A stretch of DNA of 64,000 bases from Pedococcus badiiscoriae (lineage in GTDB: Bacteria > Actinomycetota > Actinomycetes > Actinomycetales > Dermatophilaceae), in NCBI RefSeq assembly GCF_013408925.1, contig NZ_JACCAB010000001.1:806001-870000 (forward strand), given 5' to 3'. Under the pieces are notes generated by a model. It was not told the DNA's origin. It saw nothing but the letters and a program-made list of their open reading frames with translations, and searched no databases. Positions 44,157-60,212 of this stretch are shown piece by piece. The position numbers were made by a program, and so were the translations under genes. Within the stretch, counting starts at the first letter, position 1, and every line of letters starts with the position of its first letter.

Positions 44157-45473
44157 ATGACGACGCCGCCCGAGGGCCCTGGCCGGGCCAGGCAGGGGCT
44201 GATCTACCGCGCAGGGGTCCTGGGACACCGGCCGGCGGTCCCCACCGACTTCGCCGAGCTCGAACGGCGGGCCGCCGCGACCATGTCACCGACAGCCTGG
44301 GCCTACGTCGCCGGCGGAGCGGGCGAGGGCGCGACCATGCGGGCCAACCGTGCCGCGTTCGAGCGCGTCCGGATCGTGCCGCGGCTGCTGCCGGGCAATG
44401 CCCAGCGCGACCTGTCCACCGAGCTGCTCGGCCGGCGGCTGCCCGCGCCGGTGCTGCTCGCTCCGGTGGGGGCCGCCGGGCTGGTGCACCGGGACAGCGA
44501 CCTGATGATCGGCTCGGCGGCGGCCGAGCTCGGACTGCCGTACATCCTGTCCAACCAGGGGTGTTCGCCGATGGAGGAGGTCGCGGCCGCGATGGGCTCA
44601 GCGCCCCGCTGGTTCCAGCTCTACTGGTCCACCGACGAACCGCTGGTCGACAGCCTGCTCGCCCGGGCCGCCGCCAGCGGGGCCGAGGCCGTCGTCGTCA
44701 CCCTCGACACGACGATGCTCGGCTGGCGTCCCCAGGACCTCAACCTGGGGTCGCTGCCGTTCTCGCAGGGGATCGGCATCGCGCAGTACACGTCCGACCC
44801 CCGCTTCCAGGAAGTGGTCCGCGACAGGATCGCGGCCAAGGAGGCGGCCACGCACGCGGGCGCGGCGGCCGGGGCGCCCCGGGACGATGTGAAGGTCACC
44901 GTCGGGGCGCTGCGGTCGCTGCTGTCGATCAGCCGCGAGCACCCGGGCGACCTGCGCGCGAACCTCCGCTCCCCCACACCCCGGGCATCCGTCGAGGCCT
45001 TCCTCGACATCTACTCGAACCCCGGCCTCACCTGGGAGCAGCTCGCGACCCTGCGCGAACGGACGGACCTCCCGTTCCTGGTGAAGGGCGTGCTGCACCC
45101 GGACGACGCGCGACGCGCCGTGCAGGCCGGCGCCAGCGGGGTCGTGGTGAGCAACCACGGCGGCCGCCAGGTGGATGGGGCCGTCGCCTCTCTGGACGCC
45201 CTGCCCGCCGTGCGGGCCGCGGTGGGGCCGGACCTCGCGGTGATCCTGGACAGTGGCGTGCGCACCGGCAGCGACGTCGTGAAGGCCATCGCGCTGGGAG
45301 CCGACGCGGTGGCGATCGGCCGGCCGTACATCTACGGGCTGGCCCTGGGCGGCCGCGACGGCGTCCGGGACGTGCTGGCCAACATCGTGGCCGAGCTCGA
45401 CCTGACGATGGGCCTGTCGGGAGTCGGCTCGGTGGCGCAGATCGGTCCCGGGCTGCTGGAGACGCCCTCCTGA
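44157..45473 (+). CDS. FMN-dependent alpha-hydroxy-acid oxidase, lactate 2-monooxygenase-like
   Basis: A 438-residue FMN enzyme oxidising 2-hydroxy acids such as lactate. Active-site features are Lys310 in FLVKGVLHPDDA, His334 and Arg337 in SNHGGRQVDG and the FMN-phosphate loop DSGVRTGSDVVKA with AIGRPY. A long insert between about 200 and 280 matches lactate monooxygenase rather than short lactate oxidases. The N-terminal IYRAGVLGHRP also fits. The acetyltransferase gene overlaps its stop (TGATG), so the two are coupled. Exact substrate is not proven. Confidence 0.88.
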   Translation: MTTPPEGPGRARQGLIYRAGVLGHRPAVPTDFAELERRAAATMSPTAWAYVAGGAGEGATMRANRAAFERVRIVPRLLPGNAQRDLSTELLGRRLPAPVLLAPVGAAGLVHRDSDLMIGSAAAELGLPYILSNQGCSPMEEVAAAMGSAPRWFQLYWSTDEPLVDSLLARAAASGAEAVVVTLDTTMLGWRPQDLNLGSLPFSQGIGIAQYTSDPRFQEVVRDRIAAKEAATHAGAAAGAPRDDVKVTVGALRSLLSISREHPGDLRANLRSPTPRASVEAFLDIYSNPGLTWEQLATLRERTDLPFLVKGVLHPDDARRAVQAGASGVVVSNHGGRQVDGAVASLDALPAVRAAVGPDLAVILDSGVRTGSDVVKAIALGADAVAIGRPYIYGLALGGRDGVRDVLANIVAELDLTMGLSGVGSVAQIGPGLLETPS

Positions 45474-46030
45474 TGTCCAGGCCGCACCTGAGGACGCCTC
45501 GTCTCGAGCTGCGGCCGCTGCAGGCCGACGACAGCGACCTGCTGGTCGAGCTCGACGGGGACCCCGACGTGATGGAGTTCCTGACGGGGCGGCCCACGGA
45601 GGCGCGGGAGGTCATCGAGGTGTGGATGCCGCGCCGGACCGAGCCTGCCCACGACGCCCTCGGGCTGGGCTACTGGTCGGCCTTCGAGGAGGGCGACTTC
45701 GTGGGCTGGTTCTGCCTGACCCCCGACGACGGTGGGGCCAGCGGCGCTGCCGAGCTGGGATACCGGCTGCGTCGACGGGCGTGGGGTCGAGGGCTCGCCA
45801 CCGAGGGCGCCAGGCGCGTGCTGGAGCACGGCTTCGGCACCGTCGGGCTGGAGACGATCCGAGCCGAGACGATGGCCGTGAACGTCCGCTCCAGGGCTGT
45901 CCTCGAACGCCTGGGCATGCGACACGTCCGCACGGACGTCAGGGACTGGGACGAGCCGCTGCCCGGTGCCGAGCTGGGCGAGGTCGTGTACGAGCTGACC
46001 GCTGCCGAGTTCGCGGCCACCCGCCCGTAG
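45473..46030 (+). CDS. GNAT-family N-acetyltransferase
   Basis: A 185-residue acetyltransferase of the RimJ/RimL-like type. It begins with TPRLELRPLQADD, and the acetyl-CoA-binding region is ELGYRLRRRAWGRGLATEGARRVLEHGF, followed by NVRSRAVLERLGMRHV. The acceptor could be a protein N-terminus, an amino acid or an antibiotic. Its ATG overlaps the stop of the oxidase gene by one base. It ends just before a strong bidirectional terminator shared with tuf. Confidence 0.92.
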   Translation: MSRPHLRTPRLELRPLQADDSDLLVELDGDPDVMEFLTGRPTEAREVIEVWMPRRTEPAHDALGLGYWSAFEEGDFVGWFCLTPDDGGASGAAELGYRLRRRAWGRGLATEGARRVLEHGFGTVGLETIRAETMAVNVRSRAVLERLGMRHVRTDVRDWDEPLPGAELGEVVYELTAAEFAATRP

Positions 46031-46057
46031 GGCCCAGCCAGACGCACCGGGCACAGC

Positions 46058-46091
46058 GAAGGGCCCCGCAGCCGAAGCTGCGGGGCCCTTC
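46058..46091. terminator. Strong bidirectional terminator between the GNAT gene and tuf
   Basis: Arms GAAGGGCCCCGCAGC (46058-46072) and GCTGCGGGGCCCTTC (46077-46091) pair perfectly over 15 bp with a CGAA loop. It is 27 bp after the acetyltransferase stop and about 70 bp after the convergent tuf stop, so it can serve both. Confidence 0.9.
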
Positions 46092-46159
46092 TGTGGTGCT
46101 GGTGCGTCAGATCACTGGCGACGAGTCGCCGGGTGGTCCAGGAACCCGGGGGTCCTGAA

Positions 46160-47356
<1,197 letters not shown>

Positions 47357-47461
47357 TTGATGTCCTCCTCAGGACTCTTCTTGGTGAAACGCCTTCTGCC
47401 CAGTTGGGACGTGGCGCGGATTAGGGGGTTTGGTGCTCTGTGGTGCGTCTGCGTGGAGTGC

Positions 47462-47479
47462 GACCGGTAATGCTACCGG

Positions 47480-47481
<2 letters not shown>
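47462..47481 (-). terminator. Hairpin at the fusA stop codon
   Basis: GACCGGTA and TACCGGTC pair perfectly over 8 bp with a 4-nt loop, overlapping the fusA TGA. It could attenuate transcription between fusA and tuf or protect an mRNA end. Confidence 0.5.
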
Positions 47482-49597
<2,116 letters not shown>

Positions 49598-49682
49598 TGT
49601 GATCGTCTCGTCTCAGCTCGTTACGAAAAGTTCTGTGTGGTGCGGGCGGGTGGTGCGTGCGGCCGGGCCGCGACCACGCACC

Positions 49683-49725
49683 TGCGGTATGCCGCGGGCG
49701 TGCGTTGCGCCCGCGGCATACCGCA
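49683..49725. terminator. TATGCCGCG-type 17-bp palindrome between rpsG and fusA
   Basis: Arms GCGGTATGCCGCGGGCG (49684-49700) and CGCCCGCGGCATACCGC (49708-49724) pair perfectly, with one more T-A pair outside and a 7-nt loop. It starts 6 bp after the rpsG stop. Such a stable hairpin inside the str operon should affect fusA-tuf levels relative to rpsL-rpsG, unless fusA has its own promoter. Confidence 0.75.
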
Positions 49726-49730
49726 CGCTG

Positions 49731-50201
49731 TCACCAGCGGTAGTGCGCGAAGGCCTTGTTGGACTCGGCCATCTTGTGGGTGTCCTCGCGACGCTTCACC
49801 GCGGCACCGAGGCCGTTGGACGCGTCGAGGATCTCGTTCATCAGGCGCTCGGTCATGGTCTTCTCACGACGCTGACGCGAGTAGCCGACCATCCAGCGCA
49901 GGGCCAGGGTGGTCGCGCGGTTGGGCTTGACCTCGATCGGCACCTGGTAGGTGGCGCCACCGACACGACGCGACTTGACCTCAAGCGTCGGACGGATGTT
50001 GTCCAGCGCGCGCTTGAGGGTCACGACGGGGTCGGAGCCGGTCTTCTCCTTGACGCCCTCGAGGGCGCCGTAGACGATCGTCTCGGCGATGGACTTCTTG
50101 CCATCGAGGAGGATCTTGTTGACCAGCTGGGTCACCAACGGGGAGTTGTGGACCGGGTCGACGACGAGGGGGCGCTTGGGCGCGGGTCCCTTGCGAGGCA
50201 T
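49731..50201 (-). CDS. rpsG: 30S ribosomal protein S7
   Basis: A 156-residue S7, organiser of the 30S head. It begins [20 protein letters not shown] and has [22 protein letters not shown] and the C-terminal [21 protein letters not shown]. Its ATG overlaps the rpsL TAA by one base. Confidence 0.98.
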   Translation of the reverse strand: MPRKGPAPKRPLVVDPVHNSPLVTQLVNKILLDGKKSIAETIVYGALEGVKEKTGSDPVVTLKRALDNIRPTLEVKSRRVGGATYQVPIEVKPNRATTLALRWMVGYSRQRREKTMTERLMNEILDASNGLGAAVKRREDTHKMAESNKAFAHYRW

Positions 50202-50575
50202 TACTTCTTCTCCATCTTCGCGCCGTAACGGGAGCGGGCCTGCTTGCGGTTCTTGACGCCCTGGGTGTCGAGCGAGCCGCGCACGATCTTGTAACGGACA
50301 CCCGGGAGGTCCTTCACACGACCGCCACGCACGAGCACGATCGAGTGCTCCTGCAGGTTGTGGCCGACGCCCGGGATGTAGGCCGTGACCTCGATGCCGC
50401 TGGTGAGGCGCACACGGGCGACCTTGCGCAGGGCAGAGTTCGGCTTCTTGGGGGTGGTGGTGTACACACGCGTGCACACGCCACGGCGCTGGGGCGAGCC
50501 CTTGAGGGCAGGAGTCTTGGTCTTGGTGACCTTGTCCTGACGCCCCTTGCGCACAAGCTGGTTGATCGTAGGCAA
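50201..50575 (-). CDS. rpsL: 30S ribosomal protein S12
   Basis: A 124-residue S12 of the decoding centre. It has [15 protein letters not shown] at the N-terminus, Lys43 in TPKKPNS and Lys88 in GRVKDLPG, both of the streptomycin-sensitive type. The start codon is TTG at 50575, supported by the invariant PTINQL and GGAGA 4-8 nt upstream. Its leader is about 260 nt long. Confidence 0.96.
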   Translation of the reverse strand: MPTINQLVRKGRQDKVTKTKTPALKGSPQRRGVCTRVYTTTPKKPNSALRKVARVRLTSGIEVTAYIPGVGHNLQEHSIVLVRGGRVKDLPGVRYKIVRGSLDTQGVKNRKQARSRYGAKMEKK

Positions 50576-50658
50576 CCTGTTCTCCGTACGTAGTTGATGT
50601 TCTGTGCCGCCGGGCCGCGGCTGCGGCCCTGCTGACACTCCTTGGTGTGGTGCCTCGC

Positions 50659-50683
50659 CCGACCCCCGCACTCGGGTGTGTCG
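50659..50683 (-). promoter_or_regulatory. Leader element shared by rpsL and rpsJ
   Basis: Minus-strand reading: CGACACACCCGA, GT, GCGGGGGTCGG. It matches the rpsJ leader element in 23 of 25 positions and lies 83 nt before the rpsL start codon, downstream of the predicted promoter. CCGA can pair with TCGG. The rest of 50576-50842 has no gene I can support. Confidence 0.6.
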
Positions 50684-50842
50684 TGCTTGGCGCTCTCCCC
50701 TGCACCCTCCACGCGCGACCCAGTGCGAATCGGTTGCGGAGTGCCCGGCGAGAGGGGTGCTGGTCCAGCAGCCGACGTCCATCTGTCCTGGTCGGCGCCG
50801 ACTCCAGCGGCATGCCTGAGCAGACCTCAGACACAGTGTTCA

Positions 50843-50871
50843 AAGATACCGCCTGCGGTGTACCGGTCCAA
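50843..50871 (-). promoter_or_regulatory. Predicted str operon (rpsL) promoter
   Basis: Minus-strand TTGGAC (50866-50871) and TATCTT (50843-50848) are 17 bp apart, an optimal housekeeping spacing. Transcription would begin near 50836, about 260 nt before rpsL. Confidence 0.7.
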
Positions 50872-50982
50872 ATCGGTTCCCCGGGCCCGGCCACCGACCT
50901 GGTGCGCGCAGATCGTCACGAGCACCCCCTGTGGGCGGTCAGTGACCACCAGCCGGCAACAGGTGCCGCCAGGAACCCGAAA

Positions 50983-51023
50983 GGGCGGGTATGCCGCGTG
51001 GTGACCACGCGGCATACCCGCCC
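50983..51023. terminator. TATGCCGCG-type 19-bp palindrome after rpoC
   Basis: Arms GGGCGGGTATGCCGCGTGG (50983-51001) and CCACGCGGCATACCCGCCC (51005-51023) pair perfectly with a TGA loop. It lies 21 bp after the rpoC stop and upstream of the str promoter, so it is well placed to end the rpoBC transcript. It is the longest perfect stem of the family. Confidence 0.85.
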
Positions 51024-51044
51024 TCAGCGGGTGGAGCCCTCGGC

Positions 51045-54923
<3,879 letters not shown>

Positions 54924-54998
54924 GTGGTTCCTTCTTCCGTGTCTCTTGCTTGAAACTCTTGTCTTTGAAACTAAAGAGCTGGTCGTGAGGGGAGCTGG

Positions 54999-55031
54999 GC
55001 CGCGTGGTCACCGTGGCGGTGACCACGCGGC
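54999..55031. terminator. Palindrome between rpoB and rpoC, degenerate family member
   Basis: Arms GCCGCGTGGTCACC (54999-55012) and GGTGACCACGCGGC (55018-55031) pair perfectly over 14 bp with a GTGGC loop. The right arm continues into ATAC, giving the full CGCGGCATAC motif, but the left arm lacks the matching GTAT. It lies 7 bp after the rpoB stop and must be read through to make rpoC. Confidence 0.7.
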
Positions 55032-55038
55032 ATACGCA

Positions 55039-58000
55039 TCAGACCTCTTCGACCGAACTGGGCTCGCGCCGGGACAGGTCGATGCCGAGCTCCTCCGCCG
55101 CGCGGAAGACGTCCTCGTCGGACTCCTTCAGCTCGATGGAAGTGCCCTCGCTGTTGAGCACCTCGACGTTCAGGCACAGCGACTGCATCTCCTTGATGAG
55201 CACCTTGAAGGACTCGGGGATGCCGGGCTCGGGGATGTTGTCGCCCTTGACGATCGCCTCGTAGACCTTCACGCGGCCCTGGACGTCGTCGGACTTGATC
55301 GTGAGCAGCTCCTGCAGCGCGTAGGCCGCGCCGTACGCCTCGAGGGCCCAGACCTCCATCTCACCGAAGCGCTGGCCACCGAACTGGGCCTTACCGCCGA
55401 GCGGCTGCTGGGTGATCATCGAGTAGGGACCGGTGCTGCGCGCGTGGATCTTGTCGTCCACGAGGTGGTGCAGCTTGAGGATGTACATGTAGCCCACCGA
55501 CACCGGCTCGGGGAACGGCTCGCCGGAGCGACCGTCGAAGAGCCGGGACTTGCCGGAGCCGTCGATCAGGCGCACGCCGTCGCGGGTCTTGGTCGTGGAG
55601 TCGAGCAGACCCACGATCTCGTCCTCGCGCACACCGTCGAACACCGGCGAGGCGACGCGCGTGCCGGCCGGGGCCTGACGGGCGTCCTCGGGGATGAGCC
55701 TGGCCCAGTCCGGGTTGCCCGCGATCTCCCAACCGCGGGAGGCGGCCCAGCCGAGGTGCAGCTCGAGGATCTGGCCGACGTTCATACGACCGGGGACACC
55801 GAGCGGGTTGAGCACGACGTCGACCGGGGTGCCGTCCTCGAGGAACGGCATGTCCTCGACGGGCAGGATCTTGGAGATGACGCCCTTGTTGCCGTGACGG
55901 CCGGCGAGCTTGTCACCATCGGTGATCTTGCGCTTGTTGGCGACGTAGACGCGGACGAGCTGGTTGACGCCCGGGGGCAGGTCGTCGCCTTCGTCCTTGT
56001 CGAACACCTTGACGCCGATGACCGTGCCGGTCTCGCCGTGGGGCACCTTGAGCGACGTGTCGCGGACCTCGCGGGCCTTCTCACCGAAGATGGCGCGCAG
56101 CAGGCGCTCCTCCGGCGTCAGCTCGGTCTCACCCTTGGGCGTGACCTTGCCGACGAGCAGGTCGCCGTCGCGGACCTCGGCGCCGATGCGGATGATGCCG
56201 CGCTCGTCGAGGTCGGCCAGGACCTCCTCGGAGACGTTCGGGATGTCCCGGGTGATCTCCTCGGGGCCGAGCTTGGTGTCGCGGGCGTCGACCTCGTGCT
56301 CCTCGATGTGGATCGAGGAGAGGACGTCGTCCTGGACCAGCCGCTGGCTGAGGATGATCGCGTCCTCGTAGTTGTGGCCCTCCCACGGCATGAACGCCAC
56401 GAGCAGGTTGCGGCCCAGGGCCATCTCGCCACCGTCGGTCGCGGGACCGTCGGCGATGACGCCGCCGGCCTCGACCCGGTCGCCCTCGTTGACGACGACG
56501 ACCTGGTTGTAGGACGTGCCCTGGTTGGAGCGCGCGAACTTGGCGATCCGGTAGGTGCGCGTCGAACCGTCGTCGCCGGCCACGGTGACGAGGTCGGCGG
56601 ACACCTCGGTGACCACACCAGCGGTCTCGGCACGGACGACGTCACCCGAGTCGAGGGCGGCGCGGTACTCCATGCCGGTGCCGACCAGCGGCGCCTCGGA
56701 CTTGACCAGCGGCACCGCCTGGCGCTGCATGTTGGAACCCATGAGCGCACGGTTGGCGTCGTCGTGCTCGAGGAACGGGATCAGCGCGGTCGCGGCCGAC
56801 ACCATCTGGCGCGGGGAGACGTCCATGTAGTCGACGTCGGCACCGGGGATGTAGTCGATCTCGCCACCCTTGGTGCGCACGAGGACCCGGTCCTCGGTGA
56901 ACAGGCCCTCGGCGTTGATGACGGCGTTGGCCTGGGCGATGACGTGGCGGTCCTCCTCGTCGGCGGACAGGTAGTCCACCTGGTCGGTGACCTTGCCCTT
57001 GACGACCTTGCGGTACGGCGTCTCGATGAACCCGAACGGGTTGATCCGGCCGTAGGACGCGAGCGAGCCGATCAGGCCGATGTTCGGGCCCTCAGGGGTC
57101 TCGATCGGGCACATGCGGCCATAGTGCGACGGGTGGACGTCACGGACCTCCATGCCGGCGCGGTCACGGGACAGACCACCCGGGCCGAGGGCCGACAGAC
57201 GCCGCTTGTGCGTCAGGCCCGCGAGCGGGTTGTTCTGGTCCATGAACTGCGAGAGCTGGGAGGTGCCGAAGAACTCCTTGATCGACGCCACCACGGGGCG
57301 GATGTTGATCAGGGTCTGCGGGGTGATCGCCTCGACGTCCTGCGTGGTCATGCGCTCGCGGACGACGCGCTCCATCCGGGACAGGCCGGTGCGGACCTGG
57401 TTCTGGATGAGCTCGCCGACGTTGCGCAGACGACGGTTGCCGAAGTGGTCGATGTCGTCGACCTCGACCGGGACCTCGGTGCCGTTCTTGCCCGCGAGCG
57501 TCGACTCGCCGGCGTGCAGCGAGACGATGTACTTGATCGTGGCCACGATGTCGTCGACCGACAGGACCGAGGCGCTGAGGTCGGCGGCGACACCGAGCTT
57601 GCGGTCGATCTTGTAGCGGCCGACCTTGGCCAGGTCGTAGCGCTTGGGATTGAAGTAGAGGTTGTCCAGGAGGGTCTGGGCGGCCTCACGGGTCGGCGGT
57701 TCGCCCGGGCGCAGCTTGCGGTAGATGTCGAGCAGCGCGTCGTCCTGGCCGGCCGTGTGGTCCTTCTCCAGGGTGAGGCGCATCGACTCGAACTCGCCGA
57801 ACTCCTCGAGGATGTCGGCCTCGGTCATGCCCAGGGCCTTGAGGAGGACGGTGACCGACTGCTTGCGCTTGCGGTCGACGCGGACGCCGACCATGTCGCG
57901 CTTGTCGATCTCGAACTCCAGCCAGGCGCCGCGGCTCGGGATCACCTTGGCGGTGTAGATGTCCTTGTCGGACGTCTTGTCGGGCGTGCGCTCGAAGTAC

Positions 58001-58515
58001 ACGCCCGGGCTGCGGACCAGCTGGGAGACGACGACACGCTCGGTGCCGTTGATCACGAAGGTGCCGCGCTCGGTCATGAGCGGGAAGTCACCCATGAACA
58101 CGGTCTGGCTCTTGATCTCGCCGGTCGTGGTGTTCATGAACTCCGCGGTGACGAACAGGGGCGCGGAGTAGGTCTGGTCGCGCTCCTTGCAGTCCTCGAT
58201 GGAGTACTTGACGTCCTCGAAGCGGTGGTCGCGGAACGACAGCGACATGGAGCCGCTGAAGTCCTCGATCGGGGAGATCTCTTCGAAGATCTCCTCGAGG
58301 CCGGAACGATCCGGCACGTCCCCGCGGCCTTCGGCCTTGGCCGCTGCGACACGGGCTTGCCAGCGCTCGTTACCGAGCAGCCAGTCGAAGCTTTCCGTTT
58401 GCAGCGCCAGGAGGTCGGGGACCTCGAGGGGTTCGCGGATCTTTGCGAACGACAGACGGCCTGAAACCGTCCGTGCGGTGGACACAGTCTGAGTCGCGTT
58501 GCGCGAGGCAGCCAA
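55039..58515 (-). CDS. rpoB: RNA polymerase subunit beta
   Basis: An 1158-residue beta subunit. The rifampicin region reads [20 protein letters not shown] and then [18 protein letters not shown], all wild type, predicting sensitivity. The active-site lysine region [19 protein letters not shown] and the C-terminal [23 protein letters not shown] are present. The start is inferred as TTG at 58515: it gives the actinobacterial N-terminus (AASRNATQ) and has GGAAGGA upstream. Longer in-frame sequence has no similarity to the family. Confidence 0.97.
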   Translation of the reverse strand: MAASRNATQTVSTARTVSGRLSFAKIREPLEVPDLLALQTESFDWLLGNERWQARVAAAKAEGRGDVPDRSGLEEIFEEISPIEDFSGSMSLSFRDHRFEDVKYSIEDCKERDQTYSAPLFVTAEFMNTTTGEIKSQTVFMGDFPLMTERGTFVINGTERVVVSQLVRSPGVYFERTPDKTSDKDIYTAKVIPSRGAWLEFEIDKRDMVGVRVDRKRKQSVTVLLKALGMTEADILEEFGEFESMRLTLEKDHTAGQDDALLDIYRKLRPGEPPTREAAQTLLDNLYFNPKRYDLAKVGRYKIDRKLGVAADLSASVLSVDDIVATIKYIVSLHAGESTLAGKNGTEVPVEVDDIDHFGNRRLRNVGELIQNQVRTGLSRMERVVRERMTTQDVEAITPQTLINIRPVVASIKEFFGTSQLSQFMDQNNPLAGLTHKRRLSALGPGGLSRDRAGMEVRDVHPSHYGRMCPIETPEGPNIGLIGSLASYGRINPFGFIETPYRKVVKGKVTDQVDYLSADEEDRHVIAQANAVINAEGLFTEDRVLVRTKGGEIDYIPGADVDYMDVSPRQMVSAATALIPFLEHDDANRALMGSNMQRQAVPLVKSEAPLVGTGMEYRAALDSGDVVRAETAGVVTEVSADLVTVAGDDGSTRTYRIAKFARSNQGTSYNQVVVVNEGDRVEAGGVIADGPATDGGEMALGRNLLVAFMPWEGHNYEDAIILSQRLVQDDVLSSIHIEEHEVDARDTKLGPEEITRDIPNVSEEVLADLDERGIIRIGAEVRDGDLLVGKVTPKGETELTPEERLLRAIFGEKAREVRDTSLKVPHGETGTVIGVKVFDKDEGDDLPPGVNQLVRVYVANKRKITDGDKLAGRHGNKGVISKILPVEDMPFLEDGTPVDVVLNPLGVPGRMNVGQILELHLGWAASRGWEIAGNPDWARLIPEDARQAPAGTRVASPVFDGVREDEIVGLLDSTTKTRDGVRLIDGSGKSRLFDGRSGEPFPEPVSVGYMYILKLHHLVDDKIHARSTGPYSMITQQPLGGKAQFGGQRFGEMEVWALEAYGAAYALQELLTIKSDDVQGRVKVYEAIVKGDNIPEPGIPESFKVLIKEMQSLCLNVEVLNSEGTSIELKESDEDVFRAAEELGIDLSRREPSSVEEV

Positions 58516-58683
58516 GGAGGGGTCCTTCCACGGGCCTTGTCTTAAATCTGATGGTTCGAAACCGGTGCAGCGCCGACCGCCGGGATGACCACGCAGGAGA
58601 CTGTGCCGCGAATTCGTGCCGCAGGGCACGACGAAGGGCTGGGGTCTGAGGCGGGATCAAGAAAGAGGGCAGCGCAAAGGAAG

Positions 58684-58713
58684 AGCATACACAAAGTGGG
58701 CAGCCTCGTCCAA
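58684..58713 (-). promoter_or_regulatory. Predicted rpoB promoter
   Basis: Minus-strand TTGGAC (58708-58713) and TATGCT (58684-58689) are 18 bp apart. The -35 is identical to that of the str promoter. It implies a leader of about 160 nt before the TTG start. The rest of 58516-58903 holds this leader and the mce terminator; I see no gene in it. Confidence 0.65.
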
Positions 58714-58850
58714 CCGTGTCCAGCGGGCTCGCGCCACGACTGTCGACGGGGGTCCTGCCCGGGCCACAAGCCACGGGCTGATCCGACGCAGACGAGGATG
58801 ACGCGCGAAACCCCCCACGTCAAGACATTCGCCCCGTGTGGCGCCGAACG

Positions 58851-58892
58851 ACCTGCGGCGATGCACCCGAGTGGGGACGCATCGCCGCAGGT
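58851..58892 (-). terminator. Terminator of the mce operon
   Basis: Arms ACCTGCGGCGATGC (58851-58864) and GCATCGCCGCAGGT (58879-58892) pair perfectly over 14 bp, and CCC/GGG can pair inside the loop. It lies 11 bp after the stop of the last Mce-associated gene and before the rpoB promoter, isolating the two operons. Confidence 0.8.
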
Positions 58893-58903
58893 GGGGGCCG
58901 GTG

Positions 58904-59614
58904 CTAGAAGGCCTGGACCTTGCTGATCAGCCAGCGGTCGCCGACCTTGGTCATCGTCGCGATGACCCTGTTCTGGTCCACGACGGGGGCCTTCTGGTCG
59001 CTGCCGACGCGGGCCTGGTTGACGAACGCCAGCACCCTGACGGTCGTCGGCGAGGAGCTCATCACGCCGATGTCGGACACCCTGGCCTGGACCACCGTCT
59101 GGTTCTTGACCGCGAGCGGCTTGATGTCCTTGTCCATCGCGGACGTGAACTCACCCTTGAACGACCCGGTGAGCAGGCCCTCGATCTGCGCGGCCTGGGC
59201 ATCGATGGTCTTGTAGTTGTAGCTCAGCATCTGCTCGATCGAGGTGCGAGCCTGGTTGGCGGCAGCCCGGTTGGCGTCCGCCTGGGCGCTGGAGTCGCGC
59301 AGGCTGACGCCCAGCACCGTCCCGAGGACCGCGAGCGCCGCGACCAGCGCGACGAGCGGGGCCACCCACCGCCGGCGGCCGCCGTCGACCACGGTGGTCG
59401 CCCGCTCGGACGGCGCTGCGGTGGACGACGAGGTATGCCGGGTGGGCAGCTTGGGCAGCCGCGGCCAGCTCCGCTGGCGGCCGGGCCGCTCCCCCGCCTC
59501 CGGGGTGCTGGGGCTCGGGTCGACGGGCTGCGGCTGTTGCGGGGCTCGTGCGCGGGACCGTTCTCCGGCCACCCGGGGACGGGCCTTGGCCCTGGTCTCA
59601 ACCGACGAACTCAA
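58904..59614 (-). CDS. Mce-associated membrane protein
   Basis: About 236 residues: a Pro/Arg/Ser-rich cytoplasmic N-terminus, one membrane segment (WVAPLVALVAALAVLGTVLGV) and an extracytoplasmic domain ending RWLISKVQAF, which resembles the NTF2-like fold of Mas proteins that follow mceF. The start is uncertain; TTG at 59614 overlaps the previous gene by 17 bp, and a GTG at 59572 is an alternative. It is the last gene of the operon. Confidence 0.8.
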   Translation of the reverse strand: MSSSVETRAKARPRVAGERSRARAPQQPQPVDPSPSTPEAGERPGRQRSWPRLPKLPTRHTSSSTAAPSERATTVVDGGRRRWVAPLVALVAALAVLGTVLGVSLRDSSAQADANRAAANQARTSIEQMLSYNYKTIDAQAAQIEGLLTGSFKGEFTSAMDKDIKPLAVKNQTVVQARVSDIGVMSSSPTTVRVLAFVNQARVGSDQKAPVVDQNRVIATMTKVGDRWLISKVQAF

Positions 59615-60212
59615 GGTTCTCCACCTTCCACTCGTCGCCGACCAGTCGCAGGTCGAGCCGCATCCGGTAGGTCTTGATCTCGCCGTTCGGGACGGCGGTG
59701 TTCTTCGTCGGCGCGACGACGCCGACGAGCGCGATGGCGGAGTCCTGGTCACCGGAGACCAGCGCCGCCTCGGTGCGCTGCACCGAGGAGACCGTCTGGT
59801 TGGCGACGAGGACCTTGGTGAGCTCGCTCGCGGAGCTCGAGTAGCTCTTGAGGAAGTCCCCCGTCGCGCCGGCCTTCACCCTGGCGATGTCCGCATCGAC
59901 CTTCGTGTAGTCGACGGTGACGAAGTTGATGGCGAGCTGCTTGGCAGCCGCCACGGCGGCCGCGTTCGCCGCCTCGGTCTGCCGCGCGGCATACCACTCG
60001 CGACCGCGGGTCGCGCCCAGGGCGAGGCTGGCGACCAGCGCGATGGCCACCACGACCCACACCAGGGTCGGGGTCACGCGCAGTGCCCTGGCCCGGTCGG
60101 CATGGGGGTGGTCGCCAGTCTGGTCGCTCGCGTCGGCGGCGAGGGTGTCGGGGGGCGACACCCGGTCGTCCGCCTCCACCGCCTTCCCGGCGGGGGTGGT
60201 GATGGTGCTCAT
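59598..60212 (-). CDS. Mce-associated membrane protein
   Basis: A 204-residue Mas-type protein with an acidic N-terminus, a membrane segment (LVWVVVAIALVASLALGA) and a periplasm-side domain with NFVTVDYTKVDADIARV and a C-terminal GDEWKVENLEFVG. This is the same plan as the next gene, so the pair probably arose by duplication. Its ATG overlaps the mceF stop (ATGA). Mas proteins are thought to stabilise Mce complexes. Confidence 0.85.
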   Translation of the reverse strand: MSTITTPAGKAVEADDRVSPPDTLAADASDQTGDHPHADRARALRVTPTLVWVVVAIALVASLALGATRGREWYAARQTEAANAAAVAAAKQLAINFVTVDYTKVDADIARVKAGATGDFLKSYSSSASELTKVLVANQTVSSVQRTEAALVSGDQDSAIALVGVVAPTKNTAVPNGEIKTYRMRLDLRLVGDEWKVENLEFVG

